DNA of 64,000 bases from Cristatella mucedo (taxonomy: Eukaryota > Bryozoa > Phylactolaemata > Cristatellidae), in contig WPIO01000021.1 of the NCBI GenBank assembly GCA_009760855.2, positions 3,634,501-3,698,500 on the forward strand, in the 5' to 3' direction. Shown here in pieces: positions 33,990 to 44,935 of the stretch. The translations under genes and the position numbers were made by a program. The notes beneath the pieces were generated by a model, which did not search any database, was not told where the DNA came from, and saw only the letters and a program-made list of their open reading frames with translations. Positions within the stretch are counted from its first letter, which is position 1. Each line of letters starts with the position of its first letter.

Positions 33990-34446
33990 GGGGGAGAGAG
34001 AGAAAGAGTTGCAAAAGCTCACCTTCTGCGACTCTTGGCGATGCCCAGCAGCTGGTGCTTTGGTCTGAGCGTCCGCTAACGCCGGCGGCGAGACTGCAGT
34101 AAGCCTGAGCGCTAGCCGGACCTTCGAGCGCTCCAGACGCCACCGACTTCGTTCCTACAACGAGTGAAAATGCAGTTGAGCGACAGGCCTTGTGCAGTGC
34201 TGTGTGCAATTGGCGCAGTCCTGCCGAGTCCTGCAGAGCGCGAGCATCGGCGTCGAATTTCACCGACCGGAAGCCGACCTGAGCGCAGCAGCGAGTGCAG
34301 CAGCCTGGGCCAACGAGGCGAAGGGCGCGCCGCTCGAGAGAGCGGCGGCGGCGACAGCGGCGAAGATTCCAGCGGCGCCGGGCCCTCCTCGATAGCCGCC
34401 AACACCTCCCTACGCCAACACCGGCGGACTGCGGCGGTGTGACCAC
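31917..34446 (-). CDS. ETS-domain transcription factor, two exons visible
   Basis: The main exon, 33349-31917, follows a CT-rich tract and a GCCGCAG acceptor and ends in TAG. It encodes a complete ETS DNA-binding domain at its very start (33335 to about 33075): MHLWEFLLELL, then WENEEGTFCIKNP, LASIWGQRRKRQNMTYEKLS, RSLRHYYDKKIL and KYTYKFN. The two DNA-contacting arginines of the recognition helix are kept. The rest is low complexity: Ala-, Ser/Pro-rich and a Gln/Leu tract (32565-32435). An upstream exon, 34446-34023, ends with AAG|GTGAGC and is open for 141 codons in a phase that joins exactly to the ETS exon; the 673-nt intron holds the GA arrays. The ATG at 34446 is only the first in frame, and more exons may precede it. 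The domain most recalls ERF/ETV3 or ELK-type members by its N-terminal position and YKFN end, but I do not assign a symbol. Confidence 0.88.
33670..33745. repeat. TG/GC dinucleotide microsatellite
   Basis: (TG)n with a central (GC)n block, inside the ETS-gene intron. Confidence 0.95.
33808..33990. repeat. GA/CT microsatellite in the ETS intron
   Basis: Two long (GA)n arrays flank ACAACGTACGAGAGACAGAG. On the gene strand they form a CT-rich tract upstream of the acceptor at 33350. Confidence 0.97.
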
Positions 34447-34884
34447 TTACTGCTGCACGAGTCTGCGAAGTGCGACGCCTCCACCGACCGATCGCAGCTA
34501 TCGTGCGGATGGCGAGAGCCGACGGTCGGAATCATCCGCCCGGCGGCAGCACGAACGGCGTACATTTCGCCGGCGTTCCAGCGCCTGCAAGCGGTGTCGG
34601 TGAGATACGGCGAGAAAGGACGAGAACGAGCGAGGGAGCGAGCGCAGCTCGTAGCCCGTTCGTAGCACCAGTCGCGCGCGCGCCGCCGCCGCCGCGAGCT
34701 GCAAGCCTACCCGTAGTCGTATTCGCCGCGGCTGTACGGCCTCGCCGCAGCAGCGACGTCCGTTAACGACGCTCGATCGGGCGCCGCGATTGCTCTCTCC
34801 GTCGATACGGCTGTCATTTGGCTTAACTTGCTACAACGCAGAGATGCAACGCTGCTGCGCCTTCGTTCTGCCCGCCGTTAGCAG

Positions 34885-34892
<8 letters not shown>

Positions 34893-34945
<53 letters not shown>
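34893..34945. repeat. CT/GA microsatellite
   Basis: Perfect (CT)n array within the CpG-rich domain. Confidence 0.97.
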
Positions 34946-34949
<4 letters not shown>

Positions 34950-35321
34950 ACTTACCATCCTCTATCGCTTGCGAACGTGAGAGCTAGCACTGGCATCCCG
35001 GACAGTCACAGTTCGTTTCGTGCAGAGGACGAGGCGCGTCGCGCTGCCGCTCGCGCGCCCGGGAGTGCGAGCACTGCAGCACCGAGCCTCTAGCTGCGAC
35101 AGAGTCGCGTGCAGCTCCGCCGGGCTTATGATTTACGATAATTATGCGCGAAACTGGCGTCTTTTGTCTTATGGTAATTCCTGTACTATTTTTACCCCGC
35201 CCTGCTAATATTTGTGAGCAGCCAGCGGGCGGGCGGGCGCCAGCGATGAACGCAGCGTTCTAGCAGGACGACCCGCAGGCCTTCAGCGACGCCGCAGGCC
35301 TTCAGCGACATCGCCGCTTAC

Positions 35322-35437
35322 CCGAGAATCTCCGCTATGAATTCGTCGCCATCTTTAGGCTGCGAGCGAACGCCCGAAGCCACCCCGTCGCCATCGTCGT
35401 CGGGGTACAGCTTGCCGAGCTTCTCCCCGTCGCCCAT
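35322..35437 (-). other. Candidate upstream coding exon
   Basis: On the minus strand an ATG in good context (GAAATGG) opens 38 codons (MGDGEKLGKLYPDDDGDGVA, then a segment ending DEFIAEIL), followed by GG|GTAAGC, a canonical donor. The reading also continues upstream of the ATG to a TAG near 35515. The exon would leave phase 2, which does not join directly to either of the two ETS exons. It therefore needs another exon, or belongs to another transcript, or is chance. Confidence 0.25.
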
Positions 35438-36499
35438 TTCCAGGAGTCCTTCCAGGAAGATGGCGAAATCTTTTGCAAAGCCTGCGCGACAATCGCAGCA
35501 GGGCTTGCATTTGAGGCTCGCGCGCTAGCGCTTTCTACGCGCACCTCGGAATCGAACGCAGGCGCTTGGCGGCGGGACGCCGGCGGCGGGACGCGGAAAT
35601 GACCATAGACGGCGACAGTCGACTCGCGCGAAGAAGCTCTGAGAAGAAGAATGGCGAGTGAAGCGCCGCCGAGCTAGTGCAGCGAGAGGCCATCGCTCGC
35701 CACACACACCCCGCCGCACGCACCCGCCTTGGAGCGATCGTATGGGGACGCCGCACTAGCGACGGTGCAGCCCGCGCGCTCTGGGCACGTTTCGGCGGCA
35801 GACAAAGCCTAGCGCTCGTCGCAGCGCTGGGCGCAGCAACGCGCCCAGAGCGTGCAAAGTGCCGGCGAAAGCTGACGCTCGCACGCGCTCGCGCGCGTCG
35901 AAAGCGCCAGAGACGCCAGAGCTTCCGCTGAGCCGCTTCCGCTCCTCAAGCCCCTGCCGGATCGCGGATTTGACGGCGGAATTAACGAACACCTCTGCAC
36001 GCGCACGGAGCTGCGGTTTACGGACTTCCGCATGGGGCTCATGCCCTGCAGCGATTCCTGATGATTAAGGGATGATTAACTTTGTCAAGATTCCAATCAC
36101 TCGACTACGTTAGCGATGGCTCAGCGGCGCAGCTCCGCAGGCGGCGCCCGAGCGTTGCCGCAGGCGGCGGTGGGCGATGCTCCAGGGAGGGGGGCGGGGC
36201 GGGGCGGTGGGCGATGCTCCAGGGAGGGAGGGGGCGCATGAGCGGCCTTTCTGGCTACTGGTCCCCGCCTGGGTCGAATGAAGATCGCGAGCCTCTCGAA
36301 GAGGGAGGTGCGGAGGAGGTGGGTGTGAACCACGCCGACAATCTTAATTTTGGAGCGATTCAGAAGTAGAGTGTGCTCTTTCTCGCTTTAGCCGAAAACT
36401 CGCCAGGGCGAACGTCCCCCCCCCCCGAGTGAGTGCGAGAGAGCTCTTTTTTTTATAGGTTTAATCGCCCAACCTCAATGAGAGCGTGCCTAAGTCTTA

Positions 36500-37160
36500 C
36501 TTACACGGCGAGTCTTGCATCTGAACTGCTTCGTTTTTCTATGTTGTACGACACATATACGGTCAGTTTTTCTTCGAATCTTCTTCCAACTTGCTCTACC
36601 CCTAAAGTGACCGCGCGACAATTACTTTTGTCAGGGAGGTGGCACGTCCTCGTGAATCAAAACCCTCCACGACTTCCTTTGTCACTTGCCGAGCTATAAT
36701 TGAATAATAATAATAATAATAATAATAATGCACTTGATAAAGTGCCCTCAGAGAACTCAATCTCTTTCTAGGCGCTTCACATTTGCTGCAAAGGGAAATG
36801 CAACTGAATGGTGGGTAATATCATGCTTAATAAACAAACAACATGAATAACCTGGTGATTCTTGATTTCTCGATTTTTGATAATAGGATTAGCTCGGATA
36901 TTTCAATAAACCGGGATGTATTCACAGGGAACGCTCATGGAGCAATCCGACGATTTCGTCGATCGAGTCGTCCGCCATGCTTTTCAAAGCAAAGATGCGT
37001 GCCTTTGACGGCGCCTATGGATGATTGTTAGTCCAGTCTTGCCTGAGTCTTAAATTTAGATCTACGATAAGCTTCAAAGTCTTCGTTAAGCATTCCTTAA
37101 CTGCCACCAGTCTTGGTGGCGAATGCACTAATGACTCAAATAGGTAGGAAGCAAGGCTTA
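36500..37160. mobile_element. MITE-like inverted-repeat element, copy 1
   Basis: The left end CTTACACGGCGAGTCTTGC and the right end ATAGGTAGGAAGCAAGGCTTA resemble the inverted termini of copy 2. The internal sequence, for example CCATGCTTTTCAAAGCA and TTGACGGCGCCTA, is shared with copy 2. A LINE fragment (36704-36860) is inserted. No transposase reading was found, so the element is non-autonomous if it is a transposon. Confidence 0.55.
36704..36860 (-). mobile_element. LINE family A, short 3' end
   Basis: On the minus strand this is 3' UTR only, with the stem-loop and (TTA)n, seen on plus as (AAT)n followed by GCACTTGATAAAGTGCCC. It is inserted in the first MITE-like copy. Confidence 0.9.
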
Positions 37161-37163
37161 CAA

Positions 37164-37753
37164 TGGGCTTACAAGGTGAGTCTGGCTTCCTACCTACTCC
37201 AGTCCCAATTCATTCCTACTTCGGTTTCCTGTTTTTAGAAAGTTTAAGCGATCAGTTTTCCTCAGTCTCGCTTGTTGCTCGTCAGCACTGCTTACTTGTA
37301 AGTCTAGCTACCTACTGGCTCAGCCCCCAGAGCTATCATGGGAAAATTGCTTTTGTTAGGGAGGTAGGAAATGGCCATCCGCGATACACATCGGGGTCAA
37401 TTGTAATCTTCCACGATTGCCTTCATCACCCGCCGCCTCACTATCTAATTTCTGTACGACGAGCTCGTATTTTCCTACAAACAGGGACTCTCAAGGAACG
37501 CTCCAACGATTTTGCCGGTCGAGTCGTCGTCGTCTGCCATGCTTTTCAAAGCAGCGGAGTAGGCGTGCCCTTGACGGCGCCTACGATTGGTCGTTTGCTA
37601 AGTCTGGCCTGAGTATTGGCATAGATATAGAACCACGTTTGGCTGCTGAGTCTTCGTTAACTCTTCCTTAAGCCTTGGAATCCCTACAGTATTGATGACG
37701 TATACACTGAAAACTCAAGTAGGTAGGAGGCAAGACTCACCGCGTAAACCGGC
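37164..37753. mobile_element. MITE-like inverted-repeat element, copy 2
   Basis: The terminal inverted repeat is GTGAGTCTGGCTTCCTACC (37176-37194, extending to about 37198) at the left. At the right is its near-complement GGTAGGAGGCAAGACTCAC (37722-37740). Weaker matching extends a further 10 nt outward on both sides. It adjoins copy 1 directly and shares its internal sequence. No target-site duplication was obvious. Confidence 0.65.
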
Positions 37754-38892
37754 TTTAGTCTGCCCGGGGCTGGGGGGCGGGGCAAGAGACGCGCCTAGCT
37801 GTGCAGGCTGGAACACTATTAATTTGTGTTTACGTATACCACTGTCTATTCGCTAGATACTGTCTATAAAATTAATGGCCGAGAATTTGATATACACTAG
37901 TCTTGATTTGACTGTGCGCCCCGGGTTTAAATGCTAGCGAGTCTAGCCGTGCCCGTGACGTCATGTCGACGCCGGTGGTCAGGATTTCCTGGGAGCACCC
38001 CCTCGTAGCGCTGGGACTCCCCGCATGTTCACCGCGTCTCGCCATCGCTGTTACTGGCCACTCTCCAGCGAGGCGCGAGCCCGTTAGTCGTTAAGGCGGC
38101 GAACCAGCTTTGCGTGCATTCACCACGAAAGACGGTTTGGTGATAACGCTACGCCGAGCGTGTGATGCGCGAAGCTTACGTTCGCGTAGCCGCGTCACCA
38201 AGCCGTCTTCCGGAGGAAGAGCGATCCCAACGCAGCCGCGGCTGAAATTTCCGAAAAACATCAGCTTTGAACCTAATCACGCGGCTTCGACGCTAAGAAG
38301 CACGGTAATCTAGCCGTAAATTGCGGCGATGGTGGAGCTATGCAAAAACGAGCTCCGAATCTTGCACGCAAGAAAGCAAAGCAGGCAAATGCATGGTGCT
38401 CTGGCCTCACACCGGGGGGGGGGGGGCTGAGATCTCTCGCGTGTGTGCGTCGTGCATACCTGCGTCTAGCATCTGGCCGTCCGTGATAGCAGCTGAGGAG
38501 CTAACTCACCAAAGGCGTCGGCATTCAGCGTTTTGCGTGGGCGTTTGTGCATCAGCTGCGTTATATAGCAACGATATGCGGGCGGTTACGGATCGTTGGG
38601 CAGCAGGGCTAGCTCTTAAGTCATTCAACCGCTAAGCTCCCGATGGGCTAGCTGCTGATTGGAAGGTGCTTTCTTCGCCATATATTATCCGTAATCTCCC
38701 ATATGCTGGTTACGGGCCCTATGGTTATGGGGCGGTGGTGGATAGTATGCTACAGCGACAGATCTGGTCCAGGTACTCCAGCCTGCTGTCCAGCAGGGCG
38801 ATGCTATGGCGCCTGGGACAGACAGATCCTTCTACCCAGCAAATCGAGACGCCGAGTTGCTAGAGCGTGTGATCAAGTGGGGGAGTACCGCC
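37754..38892. other. No gene recognised; small hairpin inside
   Basis: Moderately GC-rich sequence with a G12 run near 38411 and the inverted repeat at 38126-38212. No splice-bounded coding region was supported. Confidence 0.4.
38126..38212. repeat. Imperfect inverted repeat, 37-bp arms
   Basis: The left arm 38126-38162 (AAGACGGTTTGGTGA..CGCTACGC) pairs with the right arm 38176-38212 (GCGTAGCCGCGTCACCAAGC then CGTCTTCCG) across a 13-nt loop. Confidence 0.75.
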
Positions 38893-38965
38893 GAGCTGGT
38901 TTGACCCAGTGGTTAATTTACTCACCCCGATCGAGGTCTGGCCGAAGTTGTGGGCTCGAGCAAAG
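38893..38965 (+). mobile_element. tRNA-derived SINE, head fragment
   Basis: GAGCTGGTTTGACCCAGTGG and TGTGGGCTCGAG match the A-box and B-box regions of the SINE at 2095-2243. The LINE-like tail is not preserved. Confidence 0.55.
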
Positions 38966-41865
38966 GTGAAAGACAGCCAATGAATAGCAGGAGTACTAAT
39001 GCAGGCATGCACACACTCACATATAAATAAGTTAGAGCCGGTATTTGGCGTATATTTATATATTTGTAAACATTTACATACAATTTATTATATTTGCTGT
39101 TGCATGTTTGCTTTAAAGTAAATAAATAGCCCTGCAAGGGTAGAGCTGCAAGCTTCGTCACGTGCCATCAAATCTCACAAACGTCGTGCATCCGGCCAAG
39201 TTGGCTGCTCTGCATTGAGAGAGAGAGAGAGAGCAAGGCTGGTGCCACGCCCCACCAATTACCCATCACACTCTCAGCCGAGCTCACGATAAACGTTCGT
39301 CACTCACTAGCGATGCTCATCGACAGTCACGGTCCTGCGCAGTCGGCCTGCCATCACGATAAGTCCACCTGACGGCCACGAAGGAGTGCGGCCAAATGGT
39401 GCAATCCACGACCTGTGCTCTGGGACAACGACGGCTCACGAACTAGTTTTCACTAGTTCAAGGCAGCATCGAGCCATGTTCACGCCACACCGTCAATTTG
39501 TTCGAAAGCCTCCACTTCCTCTTGCGACTGGTAGAAGGAAGCGTGTGCCATGATGATAAAGAAAGACGCACCTGAAGAGCCACAACGGTACACGTGACCG
39601 ACTGGCCTTCGGGGCAGGGCAACGGTGCTCACTGCCAAGGTCAAGGCTACTCGACAACGGCGGCAGCAGACGAGACGCTTACCGAGAATCCAGAAGACGG
39701 CCGAGCCTGCGCCGACCAGCCAGAGAAACGGGAACGAGGCGAGCCCGAGGGCAATATACTGATGGGTCGGCGTCAGGTCGACGTCTGCAACGATCGCACA
39801 TGCTCAGAACGCTCGACCATAGGGGTAGGGGTAGTGGCAGCAGCAGCAGCAGAGGCTCTCCCTCGCTCTCTCTCTCTCTCTTTCTCCCTCTCTCGTTTCT
39901 CTTTCTCCCATTCGTGAATGGGAAGACTTGTCAATGAATGACGGATAGCCGACGTCACGAAGACGCAGGCATCTTCGGGCAAGCTGATCACGGTCTGGCG
40001 GACTGAGACACCGGCTGCAAACCAGCCGATAAATTCTTAGGATGCGGTGGCTGGCTAAAAACTTTCTGTTCGGTCTTCATCGCCAGCCATCTCCTTCCAG
40101 GTGTGCGCCGCCGTGCTTGCGCCGGCACAATCGAGCGGCCAAAGCACTGTTCGCTTCCTCAAAGGAGCCGTCAAGCAAGCAGTAGCTACGTCCTGAAAGC
40201 ACCCCATCCACCTGCACCAGCAGCCCATTGTTCATGAATGACCAGCAAGCAGATCAGTTGCTGGTGGAGGAAAGGGAGTGGTGCAGCGTGGGAGCAGTCG
40301 TTCTTTCTCTCTACACAATGTACATCAAACCTCCAAGGAGGGGGACTCTCTCCCCCTTTCTTGTTCTCCCTATTCATCACATGGCTGCAGACAAAAACGA
40401 GAGGAGCCTATAGCGAACAAAATCTGACATTAATTATCAAGTCAGCCACGCGATTGGCCGGCAGCAGCCGGGATCCGGGCGGCAGTAGCCTACCGGAGTG
40501 GCAGATCCGGAGAGCCAAAAATAGCACTTATATAAGGCCCAAGCGGTCCCCGGCATCGGGTTGGCTGCAGAGGCCGGTCTGTGGAGAACTGCCGACTTGG
40601 TAGATAAAGCACAAACCGAAGCACTACCGCTCGGGTGAGTAAATGGCAGTATGCCTAAGCGGCCTGGGGCACCGGGGCAATGTCTCTGCTGGCAATGGAA
40701 TAGAATGGAGAAGAGGTAGAGAAAAAAAACCGCACTCTCTCACTCTGACGACAGTGTGACCCGACCTAGCAAGGCGGCTGAGGCGCCAGCCAGCTGCTTG
40801 ACAGTCCTATCGTCTGCAGGCGGCGGCTCGCACCGAGATACGATGACTGCCACTGCATGGGTACAATGCCTAAGCACAGCTAGATTTCGTCTAGAGGAGA
40901 GGAGGAAGGTGAGAGAAACCATGCACAGCCTCCGGTGTGAGTGCACAAAGCGTTCGAGTCCGGCCTCTCACTCTCGCTCTCTTTTTCAAAACAGCTGCAT
41001 CGTCTCGTAACATTCGCTGACCGTTCGCAGCTGGAAATCGCCGTGGCCGGAGGGGGGGGGGGCAAAGTGCCACCTGCCGAGCCATACATACATGCATAGG
41101 CTAGCGCTGGCAGTCCTGTCAGCCAAACTGACCACAGCTGCCTAAAGCCTCCCTCCCGGACAAGAAGTGAACCAATCTCCAACGGGACCTGCACTGTCCC
41201 ATAGGAAGGCCAGCTTGACACTGCTCTCACGGGAACTGAAATCCGAAGGCGAACCATGGACCAGCCAATTTCCCCAAGTGAGCAGCATTCGACGACGGCT
41301 GGGAAATGAATAACAAAAAGACCGTCCCGGTGCCGAACAAAAAATGTGAAGCCAGCAGACTGAAAAGGGCTACGTGTCACGCCCACAACATGGTTAAAGA
41401 CTGGAGAGAAGAAGAAGACAGAAGATCAAATCTCAGCTCTTTTACAATAACAAAGGCCGCCCCAGACGGGGCAGAAGACGAGGTCGGGAGTACTGCGAAG
41501 ACTGCATGGGCCATATTTTTTTTATATATATAAGTCAGAATCGGAATAATGCTCTACGGATTTTGCCGGCACCCAGTCGCTGCAAGTCGTTTCTGGCAGA
41601 ATGTACAATAATGTGTACAGCACGTGCTTCAGAACATGGCAATTCTGTCTAACTGAGGTTTTCTGCAAGATAAATCTAAAAATCAGCAGGATAATGACCC
41701 AAAGTATACCTCGATTTGGGTCAGAAAATGTTGCTACGGCTCTTCAGTAAACCATCACGTATCGCATAGTTGGTTGCCCAATGAAAACCCCACAGAGCCA
41801 TCTAAGGGAACCCTTTGGCCAACGACTCAGAGGTACTCCCGATCTGCCTACCCATGCTACGCTTG
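38966..41865. other. No gene recognised
   Basis: About 2.9 kb of mixed-composition sequence with short GA and CT arrays (39217-39233, 39868-39890), a G-run near 41050 and no coding region I can support. Open frames here lack splice signals, domain patterns and codon bias. Confidence 0.4.
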
Positions 41866-41931
41866 TTATTATTGAGCATGCTGCCACTAACGATTCGACC
41901 GTGCCTCCTCTTCAGAATATATAAAGTTCCT

Positions 41932-41985
<54 letters not shown>

Positions 41986-42030
41986 AGTTCTCTGAGGGCA
42001 CTGTACCAATGTATTTTTATTATTATCATT
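41866..42030 (+). mobile_element. LINE family A 3' end with an expanded GA array
   Basis: The family A 3' UTR (GAGCATGCTGCCACTAACGA) leads into the terminal stem-loop. The stem sequence AGAGA has grown into a (GA)n array (41937-41981) before TTAAGTTCTCTGAGGGCAC and a decayed tail. A C16 run follows at 42032. Confidence 0.85.
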
Positions 42031-42228
42031 ACCCCCCCCCCCCCCCCGCAGATGCTCTTTTCGAACGGCATCAAATGCTGAGGAGTCGTCACTGCACGAA
42101 GCAGTTTAGAATATGGTGACATTAATGCTTAGCCAAAACTCCTTACCGAATAAGACGTTAAAGTCCTACGAAAGACCAAGTCGGCTATTGATGCTGGTTC
42201 GTAAATAATCATGGACATGAGGAATGTA

Positions 42229-42253
42229 ATGTATCTCCGTCTGTAATTCCACA
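42229..42253 (-). mobile_element. LINE family B, ultra-short 3' end
   Basis: About 25 bp (TAATGTATCTCCGTCTGTAA on the plus strand) match exactly the 3' terminus of the three longer family B copies. The similarity stops after GTAATTCCACA. Confidence 0.6.
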
Positions 42254-42366
42254 TGTAGCTATGTCTTTATGAAACAAAATATGCATTTATTCCTTTGATC
42301 AGTTGACTGCTGGAAGCGGCAGCACCTCACCAAATACAAGTGATAGCTACTTTATCTAGGCCAATG

Positions 42367-42490
42367 TATTACTACTACTACTACTACTAATAATAATAAT
42401 ACATTTGCATAGTGCCCTCAGAGAACGTAATCTCTTTATAGGCACTTAACATAAGCTGTAAAGGAAGCATGGCCGAATGGTTAGTAGACC
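42367..42490 (-). mobile_element. LINE family A, short 3' end
   Basis: 3' UTR with stem-loop and a mixed (TAG/TTA)n tail. The outer stem reads GTGCC..GGGCAC on the element strand, a paired change relative to GCGCC..GGGCGC in most copies. Confidence 0.85.
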
Positions 42491-44726
42491 TGTACTCGTG
42501 TCATGGGAGCAGTCGGAGGCAGCCGACTGGCATTATTCAATTTGTTCTTCAATATTCTGAGACCTGCCGCTAAGAGAATGTAATTAAAACTTGACCAGAC
42601 AGTGAGCATATAACGGAATGTCAGCTAATCCCATTACTGCCAGATAGAGGAATGTGGCTAAGCTCTTAGCAAGCAGTTGCTTCAGGAGTCACTGCTCAAC
42701 AACTTCTAATGAACATCCTATTGGGAAATGCAACCCTTGATCAGCCCAAAAGCAAGCCCACCGGGGCCACCGCGAGGTTATGGGCACGGGGCCTGAGGCT
42801 GACGGCTGTGGCTTATGTTCTTAAGCACGTGCGGAAGGTGGCCTTCAAGCATGGCAGGCAGCATCCGGCACTGCCACGTACCGTTCAGGACTCACGGTAT
42901 GTGCATGCAGGTCCTCCTCCCCCTCAACATCTCTCTTCCACACGTGAGTTACCAAAACAGCAGTCCACTGAGAACAGATGCTTCGAAGACCTGTCGTACC
43001 GAGGTGCCGTACCAGTGACCAGCGCCCTGGCGGCAGTGCAGCAGGAGCAGCAGCGCTTGTTGTCAGACTCTGCCCTACTGCGCTGCCAGCGCGACTAGGC
43101 TTTGATAGCACCGAGTGTATGGCATTCGGTTAGACATGCGTCGTACGGTCGTAGCCTATATTGAGCCACGTAGGGCCAGACCTAAACCTGGCCAGAAAAG
43201 AGGGAATTGTCACACATTGTCATTGTCACCACAACATAATCGATCGCCAGCCGACTCAAATCGCAGATAGACCAGGGTGGACGTGTCGTGCTCAGCCCCA
43301 CCTTTCAACTCAGTGGGGGGGGGTGGTTAGGGCTGACAGTTCTTCATACTACTGCTGCTGCTGCTGCTACTGCTACTACAGGTGCTGAGAAGTGAGTCAA
43401 ACTAACTCGTGACTGGCTCCGAAATGTGGATCTCGCTAGGCCAGCTTTCCAGTGCTTAGGCAGGCAGTAGCTGTCATTAAAGTATTCGGCTGCCACTAAC
43501 TTCCCAGTGGGGGCGAAATTGTTGCAGATGATGCGTCCAATACACACTACAGCAGGATGCACACATCAGTCGCTGATCGAATGACTGCATGCCGTTGCTA
43601 TACACGGCACGGCCTTGCCTTCACGGCAAGTGGTAGCTGCTACATATTCGGCATTTCCGCTCTACTCTGCGTCTACTTAGTGCTTCCTGGCTTCCATGAG
43701 CGACTCTTGCTGCTGCTAGCTAAGCTTGTTGCAAGGTTAACCAGAGCTCACTTTTGCTGTATGGCTCCACGCTTCTGCAAAACTGAATCGTGTGGCTGTG
43801 TTACATGCTCGTACCCACAGTCTGCTTACGAAATCCTTTATGATACCCTTTTATAACATCGAGCAACTAATCGAATAAGTTCATGGTGCAATAGGGAGGT
43901 GTTGGAGAGACAGACACATGTATGTACTGTAATCTATCACGATTATCATCACATCACTAAAACGAAAAGATCGATCCACGAGCCAGACCTAGATAAGGGG
44001 CAAAGTAGAAAAAAAAAGTAAAGGCCCGGTGATCAACTGTTTCGTGCTTATGTAAGCTTTATGTAAGCGTGGCCGTGGCGGAGTTGCCTGCAGCAGCAGC
44101 TAATATGGCATCGTTTGTTCATACAGCAATGTCAGATCTGCTACAGGTGCAGTACTTTTAGCAAGCTGTTCACAATGGTCGCCAGTGTATGTTTATATTT
44201 ATGTTAAATTAATACGTTTTTAGTTATACATTTTCAGCACACGACGGTTCTTAGTTTGGATACTAAGCCGCCATTAACGGGAGGGGGAAGGGGTGTGGAG
44301 GTCGGGAAAGTATGGCTGCTGGGCAGGCAAAGGGCTAGGGGCCAGCAATTCAGTCACTCTGCCTTCCTTCATCAAATGATTAAGGAGAGAGAGGCAGTCT
44401 CGGTCTGAGCAGAAAAAACAGACGGCTTAACAGGTCATGTGCTTTAGTGCAGATCACTCGGCCGAATCGAGGTGTACTATCTGTCTAGCTTGCTGAGCCC
44501 ATTTACAACAGCCAGCTCAGCCCCAAGTCAGGCAAACAGCCAATTGGGAGCATTCGCTCGATATAGCAGCTTTATAAGGTTCTGCCGCAGGGGCTTCCTG
44601 CACCGATCCTCTGTTATAGGAATGCACACAGCTCAGATCAACCTGAAGACCCGGACTTTAGGGAGTGGGCCTTCCGAGGTCAGTTGGTGGAAGCCAGACT
44701 GAACTAGAGATCAGCATGGGGATGCC
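42491..44726. other. No gene recognised
   Basis: About 2.2 kb. A 129-codon open plus-strand frame (42709-43098) has no recognisable domain and no convincing splice borders. A CTG-rich run lies at 43353-43380. No repeats of the window's families were seen. Confidence 0.35.
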
Positions 44727-44935
44727 TGTTTATAATAATAATATAATAATAATGCACCTGATAAAGCGCCCTCAGAGAACTCTCTCAATCAATCTCTCTC
44801 TTGGCGTTTTACATTTGCTGCAAAGGGAAATGCAATTGAATGGTGAGTAATATCATGCTTGATACACAAACAAAATGAATAACATGGTTAGAGGTGACAT
44901 GCACAGGGTCAGCATGCAGATGTGGTTACTAGCTT
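44727..44935 (-). mobile_element. LINE family A, short 3' end
   Basis: 3' UTR with (TTA)n and stem-loop. The loop region has an extra CTCTCTCAATCAAT stretch. It ends upstream at GCAGATGTGGTTACTAG. Confidence 0.9.

Larger units (their letters stand above)
30780..36420. promoter_or_regulatory. CpG-rich domain around the ETS gene
   Basis: GC and CpG density are far above the rest of the window, with breaks only at GA/CT arrays. The domain covers the ETS exon, its upstream exon and about 2 kb further upstream on the minus strand. This is what a promoter and first-exon region of a developmental transcription factor would look like. No TATA or initiator was fixed. Many apparent long ORFs here exist only because stop codons are rare in CpG-rich DNA. 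Confidence 0.6.

Noticed and set aside
42709-43098. 129-codon plus-strand open frame
   Set aside because: No recognisable motif, no homologous pattern and no convincing splice borders; kept only as unassigned sequence.
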